Program-made: the position numbers and the translations under genes
The notes under the pieces: generated by a model
Databases searched by the model: none
Seen by the model: the letters and a program-made list of their open reading frames with translations, nothing else
Told to the model about the DNA's origin: nothing
Assembly (NCBI GenBank): GCA_030749275.1
Contig: JASMKJ010000363.1
Span: 1 to 5,053, forward strand
From: Acidimicrobiales bacterium
GTDB taxonomy: Bacteria; Actinomycetota; Acidimicrobiia; Acidimicrobiales; Poriferisodalaceae
DNA: 5,053 nucleotides
Direction of reading: 5' to 3'
Shown here: positions 1 to 5,053 of the stretch, in pieces
Layout: every line of letters begins with the position of its first letter
Numbering within the stretch: position 1 is the first letter of the stretch

Positions 1-75
1 GCGCTCGCGGCAGCAAGAGCAACAGCTATCCAGGTGCGAGCGGTCACAGACCAGACGTTACCAGTCGGTAATTAA
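1..75 (+). CDS. possible C-terminal tail of an upstream gene (partial)
   Basis: Frame 1 is open from the window edge and ends at TAA 73-75, giving 24 residues (ALAAARATAIQVRAVTDQ, then TLPVGN). The alanine-rich, helix-like start and ordinary codon choice would suit the end of a same-strand gene. Twenty-four residues are too few to recognise a family. Frame 3 is also open to about position 71, so chance cannot be excluded. No function is proposed. Confidence 0.25.
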   Translation, partial: ALAAARATAIQVRAVTDQTLPVGN

Positions 76-183
76 AGCATCCCGGCGAATCTCCACGGGG
101 ACCCATGGTGTTAGCAGGTCAACAATGTCAGCGGGACCCGAGTCGGTTTGCGTAACATCACGGACGTGCCGAACGGAGAGAAA
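76..183. other. gene-free leader before the monooxygenase
   Basis: I see no gene, convincing hairpin terminator or clear -10/-35 pair here. The same-strand frames that cross it have no plausible start with a ribosome site. The only readable signal is the Shine-Dalgarno GGAGAG at 175-180. A promoter for the downstream gene may lie here, but the sequence does not show one I would defend. Confidence 0.4.
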
Positions 184-186
184 ATG
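175..186 (+). promoter_or_regulatory. ribosome binding site that sets the monooxygenase start
   Basis: GGAGAG at 175-180 lies three bases before the ATG at 184-186, with the GGAG core five bases away. This favours ATG 184 over the in-frame TTG at 148. The TTG has no comparable ribosome site and would add only 12 unconserved-looking residues. Confidence 0.7.
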
Positions 187-2037
187 GCGATCAGTATCGA
201 CCCAGCAACAGGACTCAAAATCTTTGACACCCGAGCAGCTAAGGCAAGCGACAAGATCCGCGGCCACGGCTACCAGTTCAATCCAGATGTCACCCTTAAG
301 ACTCTTCCAGAAGCCCCCGCAGGCGCAACCTTTGATGCGGTTGAACAAAAAAAATACAAAGAGTTCAAAGAGCAGCGACGCGGAGCTGCTGACTACATGA
401 CCATGGAGGGAGAGTTCTCCCATTATCTTGAGGATCACTATTCGGAACCCCCTGTCGAACGCGAAGCGTTAACCGACGAATGCGAAATACTGGTTATCGG
501 TGCAGGGTTTGCCGGCTTGCTTCTGTGGTACCGACTCAAAGAAGCCGGCTTCAACGACGTCCGATTCTGCGAAAAGGGAGGTGACGTTGGAGGCACCTGG
601 TATTGGAATAGGTACCCGGGTATCGCTTGCGACGTCGAGTCCTACAGCTATCTGCCTCTCCTCGAGGAAATGGAATATTTCCCGACGATGAAATTCGCGT
701 CCGGTTTCGAAATCCTTGAGTACTGCCAAACAATGGCAACAAAGTTCGGCTTCTACGACAAATGTCTGTTTCATACGACGGTTGAAACGACAGAGTGGGA
801 TGAAGAATCAGCGCGCTGGACGGTACACACGGATCGTGGTGACGCAATGCGATCCCGTTATGTCATTTTGGCCAACGGGATCTTGACGACACCTAAGTTG
901 GCTCGAATAAAGGGCATGGAAAACTTCGAAGGAGAATCCTTCCATACGTCTCGTTGGCGATATGACGTGGATCTCGAAGGAAAGACTGTTGGCATCATTG
1001 GTACAGGCGCCACCGCTGTCCAAGCCATCCCAGAACTGGCAAAAGTGGTCGGTGACCTATACGTATTTCAACGAACACCATCGTCAATTGACGTGCGAGA
1101 CCAACGCGAGACTGCTGCTGAAGAAATCGAAGCTTGGAAAGTAGAACCGGGCTGGGCGCGCGCTCGAAGAAAACGCTTCTCGCGGATCTCCGCTGGACGA
1201 ACCGCGATTCAAGCCAACGATGACTACCTAGCAGGAAGAGTGGACGACTTCAAAGAACGAAAAGAACACGCTCAAAAACTCAGCCCCGAAGAACTAGTTC
1301 AGAAACAACTGGACTCAAACTTTCGAATCATGGAACAGATCCGAGCTCGAGTGGATGAAATTGTCGAAGACCCTGAAACCGCTCAAGCATTAAAGCCGTA
1401 CTATCCATACGGCTGCAAGAGGCCGACGTTTCATGACGAGTATCTACCGACCTTTAATCTGCCTCAGGTGCATCTCGTCGACACAGCGCCCATGGGAGTC
1501 ACTGAAATTAGCGAACGAGGAGTCGTGCATGACGACAAGGAATTCCCACTTGACGTTCTGATCTATGCCACCGGCTTCCAATGGATGGCCACTTCAACTT
1601 TCAACATGGTGACCGGCAGAGGTGGCCAAACGATGAAGGATAAATGGGAGAACGAAGGAACCAAAACGTTCCTTGGGATTCACAGCAACGGGTTCCCCAA
1701 TCTGTTCATTATGACTGGTCCTCAGGGAGGTGGCGGAAGCTTCAACTTTACGGATGCAATCGAAACGCACGCCGATTACATCGTGTGGATGCTGTCACAG
1801 ATGCGAGATGAGGGTCATCAAGTGGTCGACATCAACGAAGAAGCAGAAATCACCTACGCCGAACATTGCAAGCAGGCAGACGTTGCGACTGCTCCCTTGC
1901 GAGACTGCCTTTCCTACTACAACGGCCATGGCGACGCAGAACCAGGAAGCCTGGCGTACTACGGGGGAGGTAATTGGCACAAATTTCGGGTGCGTGCCCA
2001 AGAGACACTCGAACCCTACATCTTCGATTCCGTCTGA
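184..2037 (+). CDS. Baeyer-Villiger-type FAD/NADPH monooxygenase
   Basis: This 617-residue protein is a predicted cytosolic class B flavoprotein monooxygenase, which would oxidise a ketone to an ester or lactone with NADPH and O2. Numbering is from ATG 184. The first Rossmann motif is G106-A-G-F-A-G111 (FAD). GGTWYWNRYPG at 136-146, followed by C149-D150, is the long Baeyer-Villiger motif, and D150 corresponds to the active-site Asp. F248-x-G250-x3-H254-x3-W258 is the Baeyer-Villiger fingerprint. G273-T-G-A-T-A278 is the NADP Rossmann motif. K412-R413 in the segment YGCKRP matches the Lys-Arg pair whose Arg stabilises the flavin peroxide, and D457 with A462-T-G464 is the late ATG motif. The fingerprint normally ends in Pro or Asp; here it is Arg259. 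About 100 residues precede the FAD motif, resembling the N-terminally extended members (hydroxyacetophenone or cyclopentadecanone monooxygenases). The substrate cannot be told from sequence. It converges with the LLM gene, with stop codons two bases apart. Confidence 0.9.
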   Translation: MAISIDPATGLKIFDTRAAKASDKIRGHGYQFNPDVTLKTLPEAPAGATFDAVEQKKYKEFKEQRRGAADYMTMEGEFSHYLEDHYSEPPVEREALTDECEILVIGAGFAGLLLWYRLKEAGFNDVRFCEKGGDVGGTWYWNRYPGIACDVESYSYLPLLEEMEYFPTMKFASGFEILEYCQTMATKFGFYDKCLFHTTVETTEWDEESARWTVHTDRGDAMRSRYVILANGILTTPKLARIKGMENFEGESFHTSRWRYDVDLEGKTVGIIGTGATAVQAIPELAKVVGDLYVFQRTPSSIDVRDQRETAAEEIEAWKVEPGWARARRKRFSRISAGRTAIQANDDYLAGRVDDFKERKEHAQKLSPEELVQKQLDSNFRIMEQIRARVDEIVEDPETAQALKPYYPYGCKRPTFHDEYLPTFNLPQVHLVDTAPMGVTEISERGVVHDDKEFPLDVLIYATGFQWMATSTFNMVTGRGGQTMKDKWENEGTKTFLGIHSNGFPNLFIMTGPQGGGGSFNFTDAIETHADYIVWMLSQMRDEGHQVVDINEEAEITYAEHCKQADVATAPLRDCLSYYNGHGDAEPGSLAYYGGGNWHKFRVRAQETLEPYIFDSV

Positions 2038-2039
2038 TA

Positions 2040-3041
2040 TCACTTCAGGTTTGGAATTACCTCTGAGGCGAGCCGTTCAAGGTTTGCTGCCATGAATTCA
2101 GGTGCGATCCCGGGCGGTAAACCTGAAGTGGCTATATCCGTGATGCCGTACAACCGAATGAACTCAGACAACTCCTGGGTGACTTCCTCTGCGGTACCCA
2201 CGATGACGTTCTGAGGTATGCCGTCGGAACTTCCCCAACCGTACTCATCTGGAGTTTCGGCCATAAAGGTTCCATATACGCCCATCCGGAATCGTTCTGC
2301 TTCTCTGATCGTTGGCCAGTCTTTTTCGCGGTCATCTGTCACATACACGGAACGAATGATGCCGACGCGGTAATCATCGGGGTCCTCACCTTTAGCGGTG
2401 ACCGCTTCCCGCCACGGGTCAAGAACTTCTTCTCTCCGTCCTTGTGGAAGTAAATTTGTGCCGAATCGAGCGGCCCGCAACGCCCCTGGCTCCTTCATCG
2501 CCGCGATCCACAATGGAGGTCCATCGGGTTGAACTGGCTTCGGATACACATCGATATTTGATAGTTCGTAGCGTTTCCCTTTGAAGCTGAATGGCTCATC
2601 CTGCCAAGCGAGACGAAGTATCTCGATTGCTTCATCGGTCATGGAGACTCGGTTGCGTAAAGGAACCCCAAAAGCATCAAATTCTTTCGGAACGTACCCC
2701 ATCCCGATTCCAAATTCCATACGCCCATTGGATATGTGGTCAAGTACCGCGAGTTCCTCGGCTAGGCGGATGGGGTGGTACAGCGGGAGAAGGGCGATGT
2801 CATTTGAAATACGGATTCGATTTGTTCTCGCCGCTATCGCCCCTGCGAGGGGTTGGAACGCGGGCAAATATCCATCCTCAAGGAAATGATGCTCGGTGAA
2901 CCAGACGTGATCGAAACCGAGCTTGTCAGCCAGAACGGCTTGTTCAATGGTCGCGGTGTATATGTCGGTCATTGTCATCTCGCCACCTGGAATGTGGCGG
3001 CAGTCATACATAACACCGAATCGAAGTGGTTTTGACACCAT
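2040..3041 (-). CDS. LLM-class (luciferase-like) flavin/F420-dependent oxidoreductase
   Basis: This complete 333-residue protein belongs to the bacterial-luciferase-like TIM-barrel family. Members use FMNH2 or reduced F420 for oxygenation or hydride transfer on small organic substrates. Features: strand 1 with LRFGVMYD at 6-13; the segment FTEHHF at 48-53 at the end of a barrel strand; the conserved block around 84-116 (LLPLYHPIRLAEE, then D101, NGR at 105-107, and GIGMGY at 111-116); a DPW segment in the C-terminal half; and G282-T-A-E-E-V, the usual late motif of the family. The length is typical and there is no signal peptide or membrane segment. The start is ATG (complement of 3039-3041), with AAGGGG three bases upstream. 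Flavin versus F420 use cannot be decided from these motifs. It is divergent from the selenoprotein gene across 62 bp and convergent with the monooxygenase. The stop is TGA. Confidence 0.9.
   Translation of the reverse strand: MVSKPLRFGVMYDCRHIPGGEMTMTDIYTATIEQAVLADKLGFDHVWFTEHHFLEDGYLPAFQPLAGAIAARTNRIRISNDIALLPLYHPIRLAEELAVLDHISNGRMEFGIGMGYVPKEFDAFGVPLRNRVSMTDEAIEILRLAWQDEPFSFKGKRYELSNIDVYPKPVQPDGPPLWIAAMKEPGALRAARFGTNLLPQGRREEVLDPWREAVTAKGEDPDDYRVGIIRSVYVTDDREKDWPTIREAERFRMGVYGTFMAETPDEYGWGSSDGIPQNVIVGTAEEVTQELSEFIRLYGITDIATSGLPPGIAPEFMAANLERLASEVIPNLK
2041..2130. repeat. 12-bp perfect inverted repeat at the convergent gene ends
   Basis: CACTTCAGGTTT at 2041-2052 is the exact reverse complement of AAACCTGAAGTG at 2119-2130. 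A G-U pair is possible at each end of the RNA stem. The arms are 66 nt apart. The left arm contains most of the LLM stop codon, and the right arm lies about 30 codons inside the LLM coding region. It could form a long-loop hairpin in transcripts from either strand at the point where the two genes meet. The loop is too long, and there is no U tract, for a standard terminator. Confidence 0.5.
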
Positions 3042-3103
3042 GGGCCCCTTGTACTGTCCAGCTATCTGGACCGTAGTCGGTCCGAAGGGACTAAGTTTTT
3101 GTT
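3042..3103. promoter_or_regulatory. 62-bp divergent spacer, shared control region
   Basis: This spacer lies between the two start codons and must hold the promoters or leaders of both genes unless they lie inside coding sequence. On the minus strand AAGGGG (3045-3050) serves the LLM gene. On the plus strand GAAGGGA (3084-3090) lies 13 bases before ATG 3104, a rather long spacing. TTGTAC at 3049-3054 is a possible plus-strand -35, but there is no good -10 at the right distance, so no promoter is assigned. Confidence 0.5.
3056..3083. repeat. two overlapping, mutually exclusive hairpins / possible operator
   Basis: GTCCAG-CTAT-CTGGAC (3056-3071) and GGACCG-TAGT-CGGTCC (3068-3083) are both perfect 6-bp inverted repeats with 4-nt loops. 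They share the central GGAC (3068-3071), so only one can form at a time in RNA. As DNA, the site is GTCC-N8-GGAC-N8-GTCC with 12-bp steps, centred in the divergent spacer. The second hairpin ends right against the selenoprotein ribosome site (3084-3090). It could be an operator for a dimeric regulator of both genes, or a leader RNA switch. The structure is seen; the role is inferred. Confidence 0.5.
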
Positions 3104-4264
3104 ATGCAGATTGAGCGTGACACCCGTGGGGTTGAACTAGGTCCGAATCAATACGAGGATGCCGAAGGCTATATAGCTCCGCTTCCTGCTGGCTTTGGAC
3201 CGAGATCTAACCCATTGGGTGAATTTCCTACAGGTCCTGAAATCGGCCAGCGGCTTCCCGACGTTGTCGCGTTGAACTCAGATGGCGAGAGTGTGGACGT
3301 TCACAGCGATCGCGATGGGAAACCAGTGGTTCTGGTGTTCACTCGATCCGCTGTTTGGTGACCTCCATGTCGAACCCAGCTGGTCGAGCTGGAAAAAGGA
3401 ATGCCGGATTTCGAGGCAGCAGGAGCAAAGCTTTACGTTCTCAGCTACGACGAAGTTGGTGCCCTAGCGGACTTTAAGGAAGCACATGGAGCAACTTTCA
3501 CGATGCTGTCAGATCCAAATAGTGAGGTCATTGGGTCTTTCGGCATTCTCAACACGACGATCTCAGAGGATGACCATCCTTGGTATGGCATTCCCTATCC
3601 CGGTGTGTACGTGACCGACACCGATGGAATGATCATTGAAAAGTTCTTTGAAAATAACTTCACCGTGCGTCCCGGCCCAGAGCAACTTCTTGCGGCCGTT
3701 AAGGGTGAAGACATCCAACTTGCCGAAAAGCAGATCGATTCCCAGAGCGTCAGCGTCGAAATTGAATTCGAAGGTGACAGCCTGCCGGTGGGCATCACCA
3801 GACAAATAGTTGCTCGTTTCTCTGTTCCCGAAGGCATGCACCTGTACGAAAGACCAGTGCCAGAAGGACTGATTGATGCCTCAATTCAGTTGGACGGTCA
3901 ACTTGAGGGCATCGTTGCCTATACACCGATTACTCCCGAGACGACCCCCATGACTCTGACAGGTGAAGGGCACACGTTGCAGGTATATGAAGGAAATGTT
4001 GTTCTGCGTCTACCCATTGCTCAAAATGGGCGAGCTATTGAAAAAGATGAGGACGGGCGCTGGGTTTCGATCGTCGGGAAGGTCCAATGGCAGGCCTGCG
4101 ATGACGAAAAGTGCGGCACTCCTGAAGAACAGTCATTTAGTTTTCGGGTGCCAGCAGCTTTTACCGTCATGGCTGACATGGGACCGGGCGAAGGACGAGT
4201 ACCTTCAATGAACGGTGCCGAACATTTCAAAAAAATGACTGAACGTCATCGGCCAGCTTCGTAA
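3104..4264 (+). CDS. selenoprotein: thioredoxin/peroxiredoxin-like UxxC domain fused to a DsbD-alpha-like domain
   Basis: One 386-residue reading frame runs from ATG 3104 to TAA 4262-4264 through an in-frame TGA at 3359-3361, read here as selenocysteine 86. Ordinary annotation would break it into 3104-3361 and 3401-4264. Residues about 45-190 form an AhpC/TSA- or TlpA-like thioredoxin fold: a VVLVF strand at 75-79, then R-S-A-V-W85-Sec86-P-P-C89, matching the W-C-x-x-C site of relatives; LSDP at 135-138; and YPG at 165-167 with the probable cis-proline before a strand. Residues about 216-351 resemble the DsbD N-terminal (alpha) domain, ending in WQACDDEKC with C332-x4-C337. There are no other cysteines. 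No signal peptide or transmembrane segment is visible, so a cytosolic site is likely, which is unusual for a DsbD-alpha-like domain. The expected role is thiol-disulfide or peroxide reduction with electron relay between the two pairs. ATG 3104 is the first start after the in-frame TAA at 3092. ATG 3401 has AAGGA directly abutting it, which is too close for initiation. The alternative is a Cys-to-stop mutation or read error; the SECIS-like hairpin argues against this. Confidence 0.85.
3359..3361 (+). other. recoded UGA = selenocysteine codon (Sec86)
   Basis: This TGA replaces the TGC/TGT expected for the first redox cysteine of W-C-P-P-C. The frame is intact on both sides and the second redox cysteine, TGT at 3368-3370, is present. 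The following base is C; UGAC is known as a weak termination context. TGA is a true stop at the ends of both neighbouring genes and Trp is TGG throughout, so a wholesale code change is unlikely. Confidence 0.83.
3376..3392 (+). promoter_or_regulatory. putative bacterial SECIS hairpin
   Basis: CCAGCT (3376-3381) and AGCTGG (3387-3392) form a perfect 6-bp stem closing the 5-nt loop GGTCG (3382-3386). The loop begins 20 nt after the UGA. This fits what is known of bacterial SECIS elements: a short stem-loop inside the coding region just after UGA, with a G among the first loop bases. The loop GGUC matches the apical bases of the E. coli fdhF element that SelB binds. A short lower helix, TCC 3364-3366 with GGA 3398-3400, is possible. 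The element codes for T91 to E97 of the protein. Confidence 0.75.
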
Positions 4265-4325
4265 CTTTTGAGGTACAGAAAGTACTTGGGAGAAGCGATG
4301 GTTGCTGCTGCCCTAGGCTGGTTCC
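4265..4325. other. 61-bp spacer between selenoprotein and dioxygenase genes
   Basis: The spacer holds a small imperfect hairpin (GTAC 4273-4276 with GTAC 4282-4285), which is too weak and lacks the U run needed for a terminator. It also holds the strong Shine-Dalgarno of the leader frame at 4288-4292. No clear promoter is visible, so co-transcription of the two genes is possible. Confidence 0.4.
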
Positions 4326-4333
4326 ATGGTTGA
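4298..4333 (+). CDS. possible 11-codon leader peptide overlapping the dioxygenase start
   Basis: ATG 4298 has the best ribosome site in this spacer, GGGAG at 4288-4292 with five bases between. It encodes MVAAALGWFHG and stops at TGA 4331-4333, five bases after the A of the dioxygenase ATG (4326). A ribosome finishing here could restart at 4326, giving translational coupling. There is no sign of an attenuator with it. It may simply be a chance frame. Confidence 0.3.
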   Translation: MVAAALGWFHG

Positions 4334-5053
4334 TCTTGCTTACTTCGACAGTGATGCCGACAAGGACGACATCCTCAACGTCCTCCGTGATGATGGAGCG
4401 TGTGTCCTGACCGATGTCATGAGTGACGACCTTCGCGGTCGCCTCAACTCTGAGCTAGGGCCGCTTATGGAGGCGACACCGACCGGTCGAGATGATTTTA
4501 CGGGAAAGCTGACCGGACGAACCGGTGCCTTAGTTGCTCGCAGTGAGGCATCTCGAGAGTTAGTGATGCACCCCACCATTACCGAGTTGGCACAGCAATT
4601 CCTGGAGCCCTATACCGACAAGATCCAGTTACATCTCACGCAAATCATCAACATTCAACCCGGACAGGGAGCTCAACCTCGACATCGGGATCGCTTGGCA
4701 TGGGGCGGATACGTGCCTGCTGAAATTGAACCACAGTTCAATACCATTTGGGCCCTTACGGATTTCACTGAAGAGAACGGTGCGACCCGGGTTGTACCTG
4801 GCTCGGTCAAATGGCCCGAAGATCGCAGAGCCACCGACGAAGAAACCACCCAGGCAGTAATGACAGCGGGTTCGGTGTTGCTGTACTCAGGATCGGTAAT
4901 TCATGGCGGTGGTCAGAACCTTTCCGAAGGCAATAGAAGCGGGGTCAACATCACCTACTGCTTGGGTTGGCTACGGACCGAAGAAAACCAGTATCTCTCC
5001 TGTCCTCCAGAGATAGCTGAGGGCCTTGACCCCGACCTGCAGGAAATGTTGGG
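4326..5053 (+). CDS. phytanoyl-CoA dioxygenase (PhyH) family protein, C-terminus cut off
   Basis: The frame is open from ATG 4326 to the window end, giving 242 residues with no stop. It belongs to the Fe(II)/2-oxoglutarate dioxygenases of the PhyH family, which hydroxylate (or otherwise oxidise) small organic substrates with release of CO2 and succinate. The iron triad is visible: H120-R-D122 within QPRHRDRLAW, and the distal H193 in GSVIHGGG. R204 in GNRSGVN is placed to bind the 2-oxoglutarate carboxylate, 11 residues after the distal His. Between them, WALTDFTEENGATRVVPGS (about 141-159) is the typical PhyH segment, and the N-terminal LRDDGACVL segment is also typical. Relatives are usually about 250-300 residues, so little is missing. 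AGG at 4315-4317 is a weak ribosome site eight bases upstream. It follows the selenoprotein gene by 61 bp and may share its transcript. The substrate is unknown; a true phytanoyl-CoA role should not be assumed. Confidence 0.9.
   Translation, partial: MVDLAYFDSDADKDDILNVLRDDGACVLTDVMSDDLRGRLNSELGPLMEATPTGRDDFTGKLTGRTGALVARSEASRELVMHPTITELAQQFLEPYTDKIQLHLTQIINIQPGQGAQPRHRDRLAWGGYVPAEIEPQFNTIWALTDFTEENGATRVVPGSVKWPEDRRATDEETTQAVMTAGSVLLYSGSVIHGGGQNLSEGNRSGVNITYCLGWLRTEENQYLSCPPEIAEGLDPDLQEML

Noticed and set aside
148..183. TTG start giving a 12-residue longer monooxygenase
   Set aside because: ATG 184 has a clear GGAGAG ribosome site; the TTG has none.
125..400. Plus-strand 91-codon frame overlapping the monooxygenase N-terminus
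   Set aside because: It is an out-of-frame shadow of the monooxygenase, with low-complexity Ser/Gln/Thr composition and no ribosome site.
58..438. Minus-strand 126-codon frame at the left end
   Set aside because: It is largely antisense to the monooxygenase, matches no recognisable family and has no supporting start signal.
2038..2213. Long open stretch after the monooxygenase TGA, suggesting a second recoded stop
   Set aside because: The stretch is the antisense of the LLM gene and has no family sense. The monooxygenase is already full length, and I noticed no comparable hairpin after its TGA.
3104..3361. Short 85-residue protein ending at TGA 3361
   Set aside because: It would end one residue before the catalytic position of the fold. 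It is better read as the N-terminal part of the selenoprotein.
3359..3361. TGA reassigned to Trp or Gly across the genome
   Set aside because: Trp is encoded by TGG throughout and both the monooxygenase and LLM genes end in TGA at sensible family lengths. The codon position calls for Cys/Sec, not Trp or Gly.
3401..4264. Separate 287-residue gene starting at ATG 3401
   Set aside because: It starts in the middle of a thioredoxin fold and lacks the active site. Its AAGGA directly abuts the ATG, and it is in the same frame as 3104-3361 with only the TGA between.
4273..4285. Hairpin GTAC-AGAAA-GTAC as a terminator after the selenoprotein gene
   Set aside because: The stem has only four firm pairs with no G+C-rich core and no U tract.
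1..5053. tRNA genes, CRISPR arrays, insertion sequences
   Set aside because: I saw no cloverleaf, regularly spaced repeats, transposase reading frame or terminal repeats on either strand by eye.

Overview
The window reads as a bacterial chromosomal segment, or a metagenome contig, of middling G+C. It holds four protein genes: a Baeyer-Villiger-type flavin monooxygenase (+), a luciferase-like (LLM) flavin- or F420-dependent oxidoreductase (-), a thioredoxin/peroxiredoxin-like redox protein (+) and a phytanoyl-CoA dioxygenase-family protein (+, cut by the window end). Several different oxygenase families side by side is a pattern known from marine and soil oligotrophs that degrade recalcitrant organic matter, such as SAR202 Chloroflexota and some Actinobacteriota. 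No gene here fixes the taxon, so that placement is only a weak inference.

The main result is at 3104-4264. A plain stop-to-stop reading sees two pieces, 3104-3361 and one starting at the ATG at 3401. Both are in the same frame and are separated only by one TGA at 3359-3361. That TGA sits exactly where the first redox cysteine of a thioredoxin-type W-C-P-P-C active site belongs (W85-TGA-P87-P88-C89). The coding sense of the family continues without interruption after it. A perfect 6-bp hairpin with the loop GGUCG lies 14 nt downstream (3376-3392) and has the size, spacing and loop G/U expected of a bacterial SECIS element. I therefore annotate one 386-residue selenoprotein with a Sec86-x-x-Cys89 active site. 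It is fused to a C-terminal domain resembling the N-terminal (alpha) domain of DsbD, which carries a second pair, C332-x4-C337. These four are the only Sec/Cys residues in the protein, which suggests internal electron relay.

Layout: 1-75 may be the tail of an upstream gene. 76-183 has no gene I can support and ends in the Shine-Dalgarno of the monooxygenase (184-2037, +). That gene converges with the LLM oxidoreductase (2040-3041, -), leaving two bases between the stop codons, and a 12-bp inverted repeat lies just inside the LLM 3' end. The LLM gene and the selenoprotein gene diverge from a 62-bp spacer that contains two overlapping, mutually exclusive hairpins. The selenoprotein gene is followed after 61 bp by the dioxygenase (4326 to window end, +). 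A tiny 11-codon reading frame with a strong ribosome site overlaps the dioxygenase start.

Functionally, the three oxygenases would insert oxygen into organic substrates using FAD/NADPH, FMN or F420, and Fe(II)/2-oxoglutarate. The selenoprotein would handle thiol-disulfide or peroxide chemistry, possibly for oxidants produced by such enzymes. That link is inferred from gene proximity only.
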